A stretch of DNA of 64,000 bases, from the NCBI GenBank assembly GCA_029260395.1, contig JAJDDJ010000001.1, positions 1-64,000 on the forward strand, given 5' to 3'. The notes under the pieces were generated by a model that ran no database searches, was not told where the DNA came from, and saw nothing but the letters and a program-made list of their open reading frames with translations. The stretch is from Phycisphaerales bacterium (GTDB taxonomy: Bacteria > Planctomycetota > Phycisphaerae > Phycisphaerales > UBA1924). A program made the position numbers and the translations under genes. This document shows, piece after piece, positions 51,273 to 60,191 of this stretch (the first letter of the stretch is position 1; every line of letters begins with the position of its first letter).

Positions 51273-52019
51273 TCAGCCGTTGTTGTCCGTGTTCGCAGGA
51301 GCCGCTCCGGGTGCGACCTGCGGCGCTCCGCCACCGCCACCGCCGTAGCCACCCCGCCCGCCACCTCCGCCGCCGCCGCCACGACCACCTCGACCGCCGC
51401 CGCCGCCACGACCACCTCGGCCGCCGCGACGCTCTTGGCCGATCGTGTTGACCGGGGCGCGCATCCGCTCGCCCTCGGCACTCGATGGCATGAACCGCTG
51501 GCCGGCCTCGATCTTCTCTTCGATCGCCGTCGATCCAAGCTCGACGCCGCGAAGCTCAGCAATCAGTTCGGGCGTACGAAGCTGGGCCAGGCCATCGAAC
51601 ACAGCCTTCACCACGTTCATCGCGTTGGTCGAGCCGAACGACTTGCTCAGACAATCTGTCAGGCCTGCAAGTTCCAGTACCGTGCGGACCGTCGCTCCCG
51701 CGACGACACCCGTACCGGGCGAAGCCGGCAACATGCGAACCTGCGAGGCGTTGAACCGGCCCTGCACCTCGTGCGGGAGCGTCTTGCCTGAACGCGGGAT
51801 GCTGACGAGCGACCGTTTGGCCTGCTTCTCCGCTTTCTCGATCGCGACGGGAACCTCGTTGGACTTGGCGTAGCCGTAGCCCACCTTGCCGTTGTGATCA
51901 CCCGCGACCACGAGCGCACCGAAGCTAAAACGCCGGCCACCTTTGACCGTCGCGGCGGTGCGGAAGATGCCGAGTGTCTTGCACTCGACCTGTGAACTCT
52001 GTTCCATTACGTCCGTCAT
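51273..52019 (-). CDS. rpsE: 30S ribosomal protein S5 with Gly/Arg-rich C-terminal tail
   Basis: Residues 1-195 are a complete S5: GRRFSFGALVVAGDHNGKVG, then ASPGTGVVAGATVRTVLELAG and NVVKAVFDGL. S5 acts in decoding fidelity at the mRNA entry. Residues 197-233 form a tail of RGGRGG repeats and poly-Gly with one Tyr, followed by APQVAPGAAPANTDNNG. RGG tails are usual in RNA-binding proteins but not in bacterial S5. The tail reads in frame with no stop. Starts at M1 or M5 are possible. Confidence 0.95.
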   Translation of the reverse strand: MTDVMEQSSQVECKTLGIFRTAATVKGGRRFSFGALVVAGDHNGKVGYGYAKSNEVPVAIEKAEKQAKRSLVSIPRSGKTLPHEVQGRFNASQVRMLPASPGTGVVAGATVRTVLELAGLTDCLSKSFGSTNAMNVVKAVFDGLAQLRTPELIAELRGVELGSTAIEEKIEAGQRFMPSSAEGERMRAPVNTIGQERRGGRGGRGGGGGRGGRGGGGGGGGRGGYGGGGGGAPQVAPGAAPANTDNNG

Positions 52020-52053
52020 GCGATACCTCTCGGGCCTGGCTTAGCCAGACCGT

Positions 52054-52416
52054 TCAGAATTCCAGTCCGCCCTTGCGGGCCGCGTCAGCCAGAGCCTTGA
52101 TGCGGCCGTGGTATAGGAAGCCGCCGCGATCGAACACCACGCTCGTGATGCCCTTGGCCTTGGCCCGCTCGGCGATGGCCTGGCCAATCGCCTCGGCCGC
52201 CTTGGAGTTGCCACTCGCGTCGACCGAGATGGTCTTGTCCCGCGTCGAAGCCGAGACAAGCGTCACGCCCTGCAGGTCGTCGACGATCTGCGCGTACATG
52301 TGGTTCAGCGAGCGGTACACCGACAGGCGGGGCCTCGTAGGAGTGCCCATCACCCGCTTGCGGATGCCCGTGCGGCGCCGGCTGCGACGAAGGTCTTTGG
52401 TCTTGTTCTTGTTCAT
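52054..52416 (-). CDS. rplR: 50S ribosomal protein L18
   Basis: This 120-residue 5S-rRNA-binding protein has [20 protein letters not shown] near the start and [20 protein letters not shown] near the end, both standard for L18. It ends in GGLEF. Length is normal. Confidence 0.97.
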   Translation of the reverse strand: MNKNKTKDLRRSRRRTGIRKRVMGTPTRPRLSVYRSLNHMYAQIVDDLQGVTLVSASTRDKTISVDASGNSKAAEAIGQAIAERAKAKGITSVVFDRGGFLYHGRIKALADAARKGGLEF

Positions 52417-52436
52417 GGGTCACCTTGCCCAGCGGC

Positions 52437-52988
52437 TTAGCCGCCGGCCTTCTTGCCTTCCTTGCGCACCACGACCTCGTCGGAGTACTTCACACCCTTG
52501 CCGTTGTAGGGCTCGGGCGGCCTGCAACTACGCACCTTCGCCGCGAACTGCCCGACGAGTTGCTTGTCCGGGCCGCTGATCGAAACAGCCTGCTTCTCTG
52601 CCGTCACGGTGAGCCCCTGGGGCACAGCAAACTCGACCGGGTTGGCGTACCCGACCTGAAGCTTGAGCTTCGGGCCATTCATGGAAGCCGCCCAACCAAC
52701 GCCGACGATCTCGAGCTTCCGCTCGTAACCCTGCGTCACGCCGACGGCCATGTTCTGCACCAATGCCCTGGTCAGGCCCCAGTAAGCCCGAACCTTGCGG
52801 TTGGACGCGTTCTTGTCGTCGATGCCGAACGAGACGCTCTTAGCATCCTCGTCCCAGCTCACGTTGACCTCGGGGCGGTGCTCGTAGCTGAGCGTGCCCT
52901 TGGGCCCTTCGAGCGTCACGACGCGTCCGTTCATGCTGAACTTCGCGCCCTTGGGCATCGCGACTGCTTTCTTACCGATTCTCGACAT
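52437..52988 (-). CDS. rplF: 50S ribosomal protein L6
   Basis: This 183-residue protein sits near the factor-binding site of the large subunit. It starts MSRIGKKAVAMPKGAKFSMN. The second repeat ends with the signature PEPYNGKGVKYSDEVVVRKE followed by GKKAGG. Two L6 repeats are present and the length is normal. Confidence 0.97.
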   Translation of the reverse strand: MSRIGKKAVAMPKGAKFSMNGRVVTLEGPKGTLSYEHRPEVNVSWDEDAKSVSFGIDDKNASNRKVRAYWGLTRALVQNMAVGVTQGYERKLEIVGVGWAASMNGPKLKLQVGYANPVEFAVPQGLTVTAEKQAVSISGPDKQLVGQFAAKVRSCRPPEPYNGKGVKYSDEVVVRKEGKKAGG

Positions 52989-53061
52989 GGCTGCTGTCCT
53001 CTTCGTCCCGGTCTGTTGGCCGGGGGATTCCAGGCCTCATTGGTTCACAACACTCGTTCGC

Positions 53062-53460
53062 TTACACAACCGTGCAGAGCAGCTCGCCGCCGACGCGGTC
53101 GGTTCGGCACCTGCGGTCACTCAGCACGCCGCGCGAGGTCGACACAATGCCAATGCCGAGTCCCTGCACAGGGCGGGGCAGGCCATCAACCTTGGTGTAG
53201 ACCCGGCGTCCGGGCTTGCTCGCCCGCTGGATGCTCTGAATCACGCGCTCACCGCGCGGCCCGTACCGCAGCTCGACGTGGATCAGGCCCTGGCGGCCGT
53301 CTTCCACAACGTCGAAGCCGTTGATGTAGCCCTCGGATTGCAGAACCTCCGCGATGCCTCGGTTGACCTTGCTGTTCAGCACGGTCACCTTCTTGGCTCG
53401 GTTCCTCACGGCGTTGCGGATGCGTGTCAGCATGTCCGCGATGGGATCGCTCATCGTCAT
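53062..53460 (-). CDS. rpsH: 30S ribosomal protein S8
   Basis: The chosen start at 53460 (MTMSDPIADMLTRIRNAVRN) gives 132 residues, the usual size. MSDP two codons later is equally possible. The C-terminus GLGIGIVSTSRGVLSDRRCR is the S8 signature for binding 16S rRNA helix 21. The frame is open further upstream, but those residues have no S8 similarity. Confidence 0.96.
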   Translation of the reverse strand: MTMSDPIADMLTRIRNAVRNRAKKVTVLNSKVNRGIAEVLQSEGYINGFDVVEDGRQGLIHVELRYGPRGERVIQSIQRASKPGRRVYTKVDGLPRPVQGLGIGIVSTSRGVLSDRRCRTDRVGGELLCTVV

Positions 53461-53470
53461 AGTTCGTTCC

Positions 53471-53656
53471 TCACCAGCTCGCCTTGCGCATGCCCGGGAT
53501 CTTGCCCTCGAGCGCCAGCTTCCGCAGCATGTTCCGATTGATTCTGAACTTGCGGTACACGCTCCGCGAGCGTCCACTCAACTCGCAGCGCCGAACCACA
53601 CGGCTCTTGAACTTGGGCGGCCTCTTGGCCTTGGCTATGAGTGCCTTGGTCGACAT
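53471..53656 (-). CDS. rpsN: 30S ribosomal protein S14, short form without zinc cysteines
   Basis: The 61-residue length and the ends ([15 protein letters not shown] and [15 protein letters not shown]) match the short type-Z S14. The zinc-ribbon positions are replaced, however: only C24 remains ([19 protein letters not shown]). This is a zinc-independent short form. It lies between rplE and rpsH as expected. Confidence 0.95.
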   Translation of the reverse strand: MSTKALIAKAKRPPKFKSRVVRRCELSGRSRSVYRKFRINRNMLRKLALEGKIPGMRKASW

Positions 53657-53673
53657 CGAAATCCTCTCCTGGC

Positions 53674-54300
53674 TTACGAGCCGGCTTTGGCCTCAGCCTT
53701 TTTCTTGAACGGCATGCCCAACGCCTCGAGGACGTACTCGCTCTTCTTCTCATCCGAGTTGCTGAACACCATGTTGATGTTCATGCCGTGCGTGAACGTC
53801 TGCTCGGCCATGTTGATCTCTGGGAACACGCCCTGCTCGTTCAGACCCATCGAGTAGTTGCCCTGCCGGTCGAACGACTTGCGGCTCAGACCTCGGAAGT
53901 CCTTCACGCGCGGCGCCGCTAGGTTGACCAAACGATCCAAGAAGTGCCACATCTGATCGCGACGGATTGTCACCATGAACGCTGTCTCGTAGCCCTCGCG
54001 AACCTTGAAGTTCGACACGGACTTCTTCGCTTTGATCATCACGGGTTTCTGGCCGGAGATCGTGGTCAGCGTGTGGATCACAGCCTCGCGCACCTGCACA
54101 GGGATTTTGGTCCCGTCGAGATGCCGACCGACGTTCACGTTGATCGTGATTTTCTCAAGGCGGGGCATCTGCATCGGGTTGTCCAGACCGAATTCGGTGG
54201 TCAAGCCCGCGCGGACATCCTCGTTGTACTGCGTCTTGAGCCGTGAGGGCTTCGACTTCTCCGCGTCGGCGGCAATCGCTTTGTCTTTCTTCTTTGCCAT
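53674..54300 (-). CDS. rplE: 50S ribosomal protein L5
   Basis: This 208-residue 5S-rRNA-binding protein contains [38 protein letters not shown] and [20 protein letters not shown]. It has a Lys-rich start ([20 protein letters not shown]) about 20 residues longer than usual. Gene order after rplX is normal. Confidence 0.96.
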   Translation of the reverse strand: MAKKKDKAIAADAEKSKPSRLKTQYNEDVRAGLTTEFGLDNPMQMPRLEKITINVNVGRHLDGTKIPVQVREAVIHTLTTISGQKPVMIKAKKSVSNFKVREGYETAFMVTIRRDQMWHFLDRLVNLAAPRVKDFRGLSRKSFDRQGNYSMGLNEQGVFPEINMAEQTFTHGMNINMVFSNSDEKKSEYVLEALGMPFKKKAEAKAGS

Positions 54301-54334
54301 CGTCAGGCTTCCTTACTGCTGGCTTCGCCGAGCG

Positions 54335-54697
54335 CTAAAGCGCCTCGCGGGATTTGACTGACTTGGTTCGGCTGTCCCAGAACTTCACCGGGATCACCTT
54401 GCCGCTGCGGGCCGAGACGCGGACCTTCGAGCCGTCATCACGGATCTGGAACCGCACGCGGGTGGGCTTGCCGTCGTCGACAAGGCTCACCTTGCTGACG
54501 TGCAGCGGGGCCTCCTTGGTGATAATCCCGCCCCGTGGGCTCATGCGCGTCGGCTTGACGTGCTTCGTACGCAGGTTCACACCCTGCACCACCACTTGGT
54601 CCTTGTCGGGCAGAACTCGGACGACCTCGCCGGTCTTGCCCTTGTGGGCTCCGGAGATCACCATCACGGAGTCGTGCTTGCGGATATTGCTGGGCAT
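54335..54697 (-). CDS. rplX: 50S ribosomal protein L24
   Basis: This 120-residue assembly protein has the KOW motif region [20 protein letters not shown] near its N-terminus and [15 protein letters not shown]. Length is slightly above the usual 103-110. It follows rplN with a 1-bp gap, suggesting tight coupling. Confidence 0.96.
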   Translation of the reverse strand: MPSNIRKHDSVMVISGAHKGKTGEVVRVLPDKDQVVVQGVNLRTKHVKPTRMSPRGGIITKEAPLHVSKVSLVDDGKPTRVRFQIRDDGSKVRVSARSGKVIPVKFWDSRTKSVKSREAL

Positions 54698-54698
54698 G

Positions 54699-55085
54699 TC
54701 ACACCACCTCCGAAGCGAGCGAGACGATCTTCATAAAGTTCCGTTCACGCAGTTCGCGGGCCACGGGACCAAAGATGCGAGTGCCCTTGGGCGCATTCTC
54801 ATCGGTGATGAGCACCACCGCGCTCTGATCGAACTTCACGTACGAGCCGTCGGGCCTGCGTACGGACTTGGCCGTACGAACAACCACGGCTTTGGACTTG
54901 TCGCCCGACTTGATGTCCGAACCCGGCAGCGACTTCTTGATGCTGACCATGACTCGGTCGCCGACCGACGCGGTCTTGCGCGAGAAATTACCGCGGCTTG
55001 TCGACCCGCCGTACACACGGATCACGTACGCCTCTTTGGCGCCGGAGTTATCCGCTACGACACATCGTGATTCTTGCTGGAGCAC
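54699..55085 (-). CDS. rplN: 50S ribosomal protein L14
   Basis: This 128-residue protein binds at the subunit interface. It has [20 protein letters not shown], the [19 protein letters not shown] region and [20 protein letters not shown]. Length is near normal (122). It follows rpsQ. Confidence 0.97.
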   Translation of the reverse strand: MLQQESRCVVADNSGAKEAYVIRVYGGSTSRGNFSRKTASVGDRVMVSIKKSLPGSDIKSGDKSKAVVVRTAKSVRRPDGSYVKFDQSAVVLITDENAPKGTRIFGPVARELRERNFMKIVSLASEVV

Positions 55086-55116
55086 TGCTGATCTGCCTTC
55101 CTAATGGAGCCGGGGC

Positions 55117-55413
55117 TCAGCTTTCCGAGCGGGTCATCACCCGCACCAGACGCCAACTCTTGGACTTGCTCACCGGCCTGCACGGCGCCACCTCAACAGT
55201 GTCGCCCTTATGCGAGTCGTTCGTCTCATCGTGCACATGGAGCACCGTGCGACGCTGTACATACTTGCCGTACTTCGGGTGCTTGGCCACGTACCGCACC
55301 ACGACCGTGCGGGTCTTGTCGCGGCCGTCGCTCTCGACGACGCCCACTCGGGCACCCTTGGGCTGACCGGACTCGGTCAGCGGGCTCTTCAGTTCGATGT
55401 TCTGCTTAGTCAT
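55117..55413 (-). CDS. rpsQ: 30S ribosomal protein S17
   Basis: From the ATG at 55413 the protein has 98 residues. GARVGVVESDGRDKTRTVVV and KYGKYVQRRTVLHVHDETND are S17 signatures. An earlier start at 55452 would add 13 residues without similarity. It binds 16S rRNA helix 11 in early assembly. Confidence 0.95.
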   Translation of the reverse strand: MTKQNIELKSPLTESGQPKGARVGVVESDGRDKTRTVVVRYVAKHPKYGKYVQRRTVLHVHDETNDSHKGDTVEVAPCRPVSKSKSWRLVRVMTRSES

Positions 55414-55470
55414 GCTTGCTCCGGAGCCTTTCGGGACGCGTCGGTCCCGCATGCAATCGTCGTCACTGGG

Positions 55471-55710
55471 TTACCCTCTCGCCGCCGCACGATCGATCTG
55501 TCGCCTGCGACGCTCGGTCTTGACCCGAGCCACTGCGCGACGAACCGTGCCGAACTGCGTCGTGTCCTCGATCTTCTCGCTCACCGCCTGGTTCCGCAGC
55601 GAGAACATCCGGGCCCGCAGCTGGTCCAAGACCACCGGGATTTCCTCGTCATGCAGCTTGCGCACTTCTTCAGCGGTCAGCTTCTTGGGGTCGGCTTCTT
55701 TCTTGGCCAT
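55471..55710 (-). CDS. rpmC: 50S ribosomal protein L29
   Basis: This 79-residue protein lies near the exit tunnel, where SRP and trigger factor dock. Its helical core reads LTAEEVRKLHDEEIPVVLDQ and VRRAVARVKTERRRRQ. It is about ten residues longer than usual at each end. It follows rplP by 4 bp. Confidence 0.95.
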   Translation of the reverse strand: MAKKEADPKKLTAEEVRKLHDEEIPVVLDQLRARMFSLRNQAVSEKIEDTTQFGTVRRAVARVKTERRRRQIDRAAARG

Positions 55711-55714
55711 CGGT

Positions 55715-56140
55715 TCAGACCTCCACCCGGCGGCCGACGAATCGGCAGCGAACCGGCATCTTCATGGCCACGCGGGAAAACGCCAAACGCGCCGCGTCCT
55801 CGGTCACGCCCGAAAGCTCGAACAGCATCGTTCCGGGACGCACACGGGCCGCCCAGTAGTCCACGTCCGCCTTGCCCTTACCCATTCGAGTCTCGATCGG
55901 CTTCTTGCTGACCGGCTTGTCCGGGAACACGCGGATGAAAATCTTGCCCTCGCGCTTGAGCACGCGCTGAGCCGCGATACGACCCGCCTCGATCACGTTC
56001 GAAGGAAGCCAGCAGCCCTCGATCGACTGCAGCCCGTAGTCACCGAACGCAACGTAGTTGCCCCTGGTGGCCTTGCGGTCACGCACCCGGCGGAACTCTT
56101 TGCGGTACTTCACACGCTTGGGAATCTTATAGGGAGGCAT
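55715..56140 (-). CDS. rplP: 50S ribosomal protein L16
   Basis: This 141-residue protein near the A-site shows [20 protein letters not shown], then [15 protein letters not shown] and [20 protein letters not shown] followed by [18 protein letters not shown]. These are invariant L16 blocks. Length is normal. Confidence 0.97.
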   Translation of the reverse strand: MPPYKIPKRVKYRKEFRRVRDRKATRGNYVAFGDYGLQSIEGCWLPSNVIEAGRIAAQRVLKREGKIFIRVFPDKPVSKKPIETRMGKGKADVDYWAARVRPGTMLFELSGVTEDAARLAFSRVAMKMPVRCRFVGRRVEV

Positions 56141-56245
56141 CCGACCGCTCCTTCGCTCCAGTCCCCGCGGGACCGTTCAATCGCATCTTCTTATCACGGC
56201 GTCTCGCCGCGGAAACTCATTCCACTCCGGCCGACGCCGACTCGA

Positions 56246-56956
56246 TCAGTGCCGGCCCCGTGCCCGAGGCGTCGCCCCAGCCGCACGCAGCCCGGTCTCC
56301 TCGGTGTCGCCGGTCGCTTTTTCGTACTCGCCCTTGTAAATCCACACCTTGCAACCGATCACACCGTATGTCGTGTTCGACTCGCTGAACCCGTAGTCGA
56401 TGTTCGCCTGCAGAGTAGAAAGCGGCAGCGCTCCGAGCCGAACATCCAGCGTTCGGCTCATGTCAGCACCGCCCAACCGACCGGCCACCGCGAGCTTCAC
56501 ACCCTGAGCACCAGCCTGCATCACGGCCTCGGCTCGGTTTTTGAGCACCCGGCGGAAAGCCATCCGCTTCTTGAGACCCTCGGCAATGCCGTCGGCCACG
56601 AGCTGCGCGTCCAGGTCAGGCTGCTTTACTTCCATGATCGAGATCGCCACCTTGCGACCCGTCATGTAGCTCAGTTCCTGCGTGATCCGGTCCACCTCGG
56701 CGCCCTTGGGGCCGATGACCAGACCCGGACGGGCCGTCTTGATGATGACCTTGAGTTCCTCGCGGGTCCGCTCGATGTGGATGTCCGACACCGCGGCGTT
56801 GGGCGGCATCTTATTGAGCCTGCGATCCAGGTACACGCGGATCTTCTCGTCCTCGACCAGCAACTCGCCGTACAGCGCCTTGGGCGCGTACCACCGGCTG
56901 CGGTGGGCCTCGGTGATCCCGAGCCGGAATCCGAACGGGTGAACTTTCTGTCCCAT
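56246..56956 (-). CDS. rpsC: 30S ribosomal protein S3
   Basis: This 236-residue protein at the mRNA entry begins MGQKVHPFGFRLGITEAHRS. It has a KH domain (VIIKTARPGLVIGPKGAEVD) and the C-terminal block DVRLGALPLSTLQANIDYGF. The ATG follows the rplV stop without a gap (TAAATG). Confidence 0.97.
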   Translation of the reverse strand: MGQKVHPFGFRLGITEAHRSRWYAPKALYGELLVEDEKIRVYLDRRLNKMPPNAAVSDIHIERTREELKVIIKTARPGLVIGPKGAEVDRITQELSYMTGRKVAISIMEVKQPDLDAQLVADGIAEGLKKRMAFRRVLKNRAEAVMQAGAQGVKLAVAGRLGGADMSRTLDVRLGALPLSTLQANIDYGFSESNTTYGVIGCKVWIYKGEYEKATGDTEETGLRAAGATPRARGRH

Positions 56957-57502
56957 TTAGACGCTCTCCTGCACACCGACGGTGATGTGACTGGTCTGCT
57001 TCAGAATCGGATGTGCCCGGCCGCGATCCTTCGCCTTGAACCGCTTGATGACCTGGCCCTCGTCCACCGTGATTTTGGCAACGTACAACGAGTTCAAATC
57101 AGCTCCAGCCATCTCAGCATCGCTTGCCGCCGCATTCAACGCTTTGCGGACGTTCTCCGCTGCACGCTTGTGCGTGAACCGCAGAATCTGGTCTGCCTCG
57201 CTGTAAGTCCGGCCGCGGATCATGTCCACGACCAGCCGGGCCTTCTGCGTGCTGCCGCGGTGCTGGTTCACGCTGCTGTCAAAGCGAGCAATGTCCCGGA
57301 CCTCGCAGCCAATCGTTGACGCCAATCGGCGGATGTCCGAGGCCTTGCACCTGGGAGTGTCCCGGCCAGCCATCCAGTTGCGTACCGCACGCTCCGCCTT
57401 AGGGCCCTCAAGCCCTGTGCGAGAGACTGCCTCGCCCAGCTGCTCGGTGGTAAGACCCGCTTCGGCAGCCCGTGCTTTAAGTTGATCGTTTCGAATCCGC
57501 AT
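56957..57502 (-). CDS. rplV: 50S ribosomal protein L22 fused to an N-terminal HTH-like domain
   Basis: Residues 75-181 are a standard L22: GSTQKARLVVDMIRGRTYSE to GRAHPILKQTSHITVGV, including the beta-hairpin that reaches the exit tunnel. Residues 1-74 are extra and follow the pattern of an XRE/Cro-type helix-turn-helix: LKARAAEAGLTTEQLGEAV, then RAVRNWMAGRDTP and IRRLASTIGCEVRDI. GAGGA lies seven bases before the ATG at 57502, and no internal ATG with a ribosome site lies at the L22 core, so the fusion is probably translated. Its role is unknown. Confidence 0.93.
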   Translation of the reverse strand: MRIRNDQLKARAAEAGLTTEQLGEAVSRTGLEGPKAERAVRNWMAGRDTPRCKASDIRRLASTIGCEVRDIARFDSSVNQHRGSTQKARLVVDMIRGRTYSEADQILRFTHKRAAENVRKALNAAASDAEMAGADLNSLYVAKITVDEGQVIKRFKAKDRGRAHPILKQTSHITVGVQESV

Positions 57503-57567
57503 GAGAATCCTCGTTCCAATCCTGCTACCAGCCTCGGGCCACCGCTATCGCAGCACGCCCCACTGGA

Positions 57568-57849
57568 TCACCTGGACTTGATGCCTTCCTTCTTGTTCGT
57601 GTGGCCCCGGAACATGCGCGTCGGGCTGAATTCGCCGAGCTTGTGCCCCACCATGTCCTCGGTCACGAACACCTCCATGAACGCACGCCCGTTGTGAACG
57701 CTGAACGTGTGGCCCACGAACTCCGGCACGATCGTGCACCGGCGAGCCCAGGTCTTGATCGGTTTGCGCTCGCCGCTCTCGGCCTGCGCCATCACCTTGA
57801 GATAGACCTTCTCTTCAACGAAGGGGCCTTTTTTCAGACTGCGTCCCAT
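57568..57849 (-). CDS. rpsS: 30S ribosomal protein S19
   Basis: This 93-residue head protein starts [20 protein letters not shown] and has [20 protein letters not shown] and [13 protein letters not shown]. Length and sequence are normal. Confidence 0.97.
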   Translation of the reverse strand: MGRSLKKGPFVEEKVYLKVMAQAESGERKPIKTWARRCTIVPEFVGHTFSVHNGRAFMEVFVTEDMVGHKLGEFSPTRMFRGHTNKKEGIKSR

Positions 57850-57904
57850 GAATCAGTTCCTCGTCTTCCTGCTGCCCGATCGCGGGCCTTCCAACCAATC
57901 CAGA

Positions 57905-58762
57905 TCAGCGGAGCTGCCCGTAACGCTTGCTCTTGCGGCGACGGATGATGAGCTTCTGGCTCGGCTTCTTGCGGTCACGCGTGCCGCCGCCCTTGGCCGG
58001 AGTGCCCGCCCGGTTAACCGGTGCGCGTCCGCCCTTGGACCGACCCTCACCGCCGCCCATCGGGTGAGCATGGTGGCTCATCGCCATGCCGCGTGTCTTG
58101 GGACGACGCCCCAGAAGCCGGTTCGTACCCGCCTTGCCGATGCGGCGGTTCTGATGATCGGAGTTCCCGACCTCACCCACCGTCGCCTTGCAGTCGCCGT
58201 GGATTCGGCGGGTCTCGCCGCTGGGCAGCACGAGCGTCACGTAGTCACCATCGCGGTTCGTCAGCCGAGCCGAGCAGCCAGCCGATCGGCACATCTGACC
58301 GCCACGGCCGGGGCTCATCTCGACACAGTGAACGCTCAAACCCAGCGGAATGAACCGCAGCGGCATCACGTTGCCGACCTCGGGCTCGACGGCTGCCGTC
58401 GATGATGCGATAACCTCGCGATCGACGGTCAGGTTTTTGGGCGCGGGAATGTAGCGCTTCACGCCGTCGGCGTATTCGAGCAACGCGATGTGGCTCGAGC
58501 GGTTCGGGTCGTACTCGATCGCCGTTACCTTGCCGACGATCCCATCGCGGTCACGCCTACGGAAATCGATGACACGGTACATGCGCTTCGCGCCGCCGCC
58601 GCGACCACGCACCGTGATCTTGCCCTGGTTGTTCCGCCCGCCGTTCTTCTTGAGCGGCCTCGTGAGCGACTTCTCCGGCTTGCTCCGGGTGACCTCTTCG
58701 TGCAGGTTCACGGAGGCGTTGCGCCGGCCCGCGCTCGTTGGTTTGTAAACTCGAATCGCCAT
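57905..58762 (-). CDS. rplB: 50S ribosomal protein L2
   Basis: This 285-residue protein near the peptidyl-transferase centre has KNGGRNNQGKITVRGRGGGA, VTAIEYDPNRSSHIALLEYA and the C-terminal GVAMSHHAHPMGGGEGRS-like block (here GMAMSHHAHPMGGGEGRSKG), in which the conserved His is present. Length is normal. Confidence 0.97.
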   Translation of the reverse strand: MAIRVYKPTSAGRRNASVNLHEEVTRSKPEKSLTRPLKKNGGRNNQGKITVRGRGGGAKRMYRVIDFRRRDRDGIVGKVTAIEYDPNRSSHIALLEYADGVKRYIPAPKNLTVDREVIASSTAAVEPEVGNVMPLRFIPLGLSVHCVEMSPGRGGQMCRSAGCSARLTNRDGDYVTLVLPSGETRRIHGDCKATVGEVGNSDHQNRRIGKAGTNRLLGRRPKTRGMAMSHHAHPMGGGEGRSKGGRAPVNRAGTPAKGGGTRDRKKPSQKLIIRRRKSKRYGQLR

Positions 58763-58842
58763 CAGAAGTATCCTCGGGTCTTGCTCGCGGTCTCGCTTAC
58801 AGTCTTGGTCTCAGCTAGCGTGCCTCATGGGCAACGCCCGAA

Positions 58843-59121
58843 TCAGAACAGTTCGATCGTGTCCTCGGGGTGCAGCCGAACCAACGCCTTCTTGGTGGTC
58901 TTGGGCCCCACCACGCCGTACTTCATGCGTCTGTGCGCACTACGCGTGGATACCGTGTTCACGCCCACTACACGCACGCCATAAAGCTCCTCGATCGCTG
59001 CCTTGATCGAAGTCTTGTCGGCCCGGCGGTCCACCTCAAAGGCGTACTGCCCGTGCTCGTTCATCGCAGCCGTGGTCTTCTCGGTGAGCAACGGCTTCCT
59101 GATGATGTAAGTCGAATCCAT
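58843..59121 (-). CDS. rplW: 50S ribosomal protein L23
   Basis: This 92-residue exit-tunnel protein has YIIRKPLLTEKTTAAMNEHG, YAFEVDRRADKTSIKAAIEE and LYGVRVVGVNTVSTR. Its ATG shares a base with the rplD stop (TGATG), indicating coupled translation. Confidence 0.95.
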   Translation of the reverse strand: MDSTYIIRKPLLTEKTTAAMNEHGQYAFEVDRRADKTSIKAAIEELYGVRVVGVNTVSTRSAHRRMKYGVVGPKTTKKALVRLHPEDTIELF

Positions 59122-59906
59122 CAGGCGTTCTCCTTCGCTGCACCGGCGGTCTTCCAGCCGCCCTTGATCTCAGACCCACGCTTGGGGCGAGCCGACCGGG
59201 GCTCTCGCTGGCCAGCGCCCTTGCCCATCGGGCTGACGCGAGCCGACTTGTCGGTCTGCGAACTCGGGCCGCTCAGCCATGCCTCAAGCTCCGCCTTTTC
59301 GATGATGAGGTAGCGGTGGTTGAGCATCTCGTAGCACGTGAGCTGGTCCGCCTTGCAGATCGTTACGTCGTCCACGTTGCGGGCCGAGAGCTTGGCGTTA
59401 CGCGTCGACTCCACGCTGTCGTCGCCGGGCAGAGCCACCAGCACCGTGCGGTCGATCTTGAGAGCCGACATCAGGTCAACGAACGCCCGCGTGCGGGGCT
59501 TGTCGAACGCCATCGAATCGATGACCCGCACCTCGTTGTCGATGAGCTTGGCCAGCAGCGCGTTGCGGTTGGCCTTGCGACGCATCTTCTTGGGCATCGC
59601 CATCCGGAAGTCCTCGCGGGTCCGAACGGACGGGAACGCCCGACCGCCGCCGCGGAACTGGGGCACCTTGCGGTCGCCGTGCCGCGCGTTGCCGGTGCCC
59701 TTCTGCCGGTAGATCTTGCGGGTCGAACCTTCGACCGCCGCGCGGTTCTTTTGCCGGGCTGAGCCCTGACGCAGATTCGCGTGGTACATCACGAAGGCTT
59801 GCTTGAGCAGCGGCGCATTGACCACCCCGCCCAAGCTCTCTTCATCAATATTGAAGGCCGCGACTTCATCGCCTGCCATGTTGTAGACGGGGACTTTCAT
59901 GGTCAT
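59121..59906 (-). CDS. rplD: 50S ribosomal protein L4, extended C-terminus
   Basis: L4 lines the exit tunnel and may autoregulate the S10 operon. The tunnel loop is present: GSARQKNRAAVEGSTRKIYR, then QKGTGNARHGDRKVPQFRGG. The protein has 261 residues against about 205 usually. The excess is a basic hydrophilic tail of about 45 residues after EAWLSGPSSQ. Starts at M1 (59906) and M3 are both possible. Confidence 0.96.
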   Translation of the reverse strand: MTMKVPVYNMAGDEVAAFNIDEESLGGVVNAPLLKQAFVMYHANLRQGSARQKNRAAVEGSTRKIYRQKGTGNARHGDRKVPQFRGGGRAFPSVRTREDFRMAMPKKMRRKANRNALLAKLIDNEVRVIDSMAFDKPRTRAFVDLMSALKIDRTVLVALPGDDSVESTRNAKLSARNVDDVTICKADQLTCYEMLNHRYLIIEKAELEAWLSGPSSQTDKSARVSPMGKGAGQREPRSARPKRGSEIKGGWKTAGAAKENA

Positions 59907-60191
59907 TTCCGTCCAGACGCCTTAGGGCCCGCGGAATCCGCTGGGCCAACCTGCTTCGCCTTCATCGCCCGCCACCTGTCGCCCGCTGAGCGGGCCCCGC
60001 ATCGCTGCGGTGGGGTCGGGCCGATTCGGACTCGGCCGTCGATTCGATCGGGACCATCCCGATCGCACATGCTGTCGATGCCCGGCCGTATTCTTCGAAC
60101 GCCTTGTGGCATTCACCGAACGTGCCGGGCCCCGGGGAAGGACTTATCCGCCTCCACCGAGACTCAACGTTTCTCAATCTCGACAGGCTCC

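Noticed and set aside
51300..51420. The CCGCC-rich repeats inside rpsE as a CRISPR or tandem-repeat element
   Set aside because: They are in-frame Gly/Arg codons of the S5 tail without spacer structure.
55397..57319. A 640-codon + strand frame across rpmC, rplP, rpsC and rplV
   Set aside because: It is antisense to four confirmed ribosomal genes, and its composition is typical of a reverse-complement shadow.
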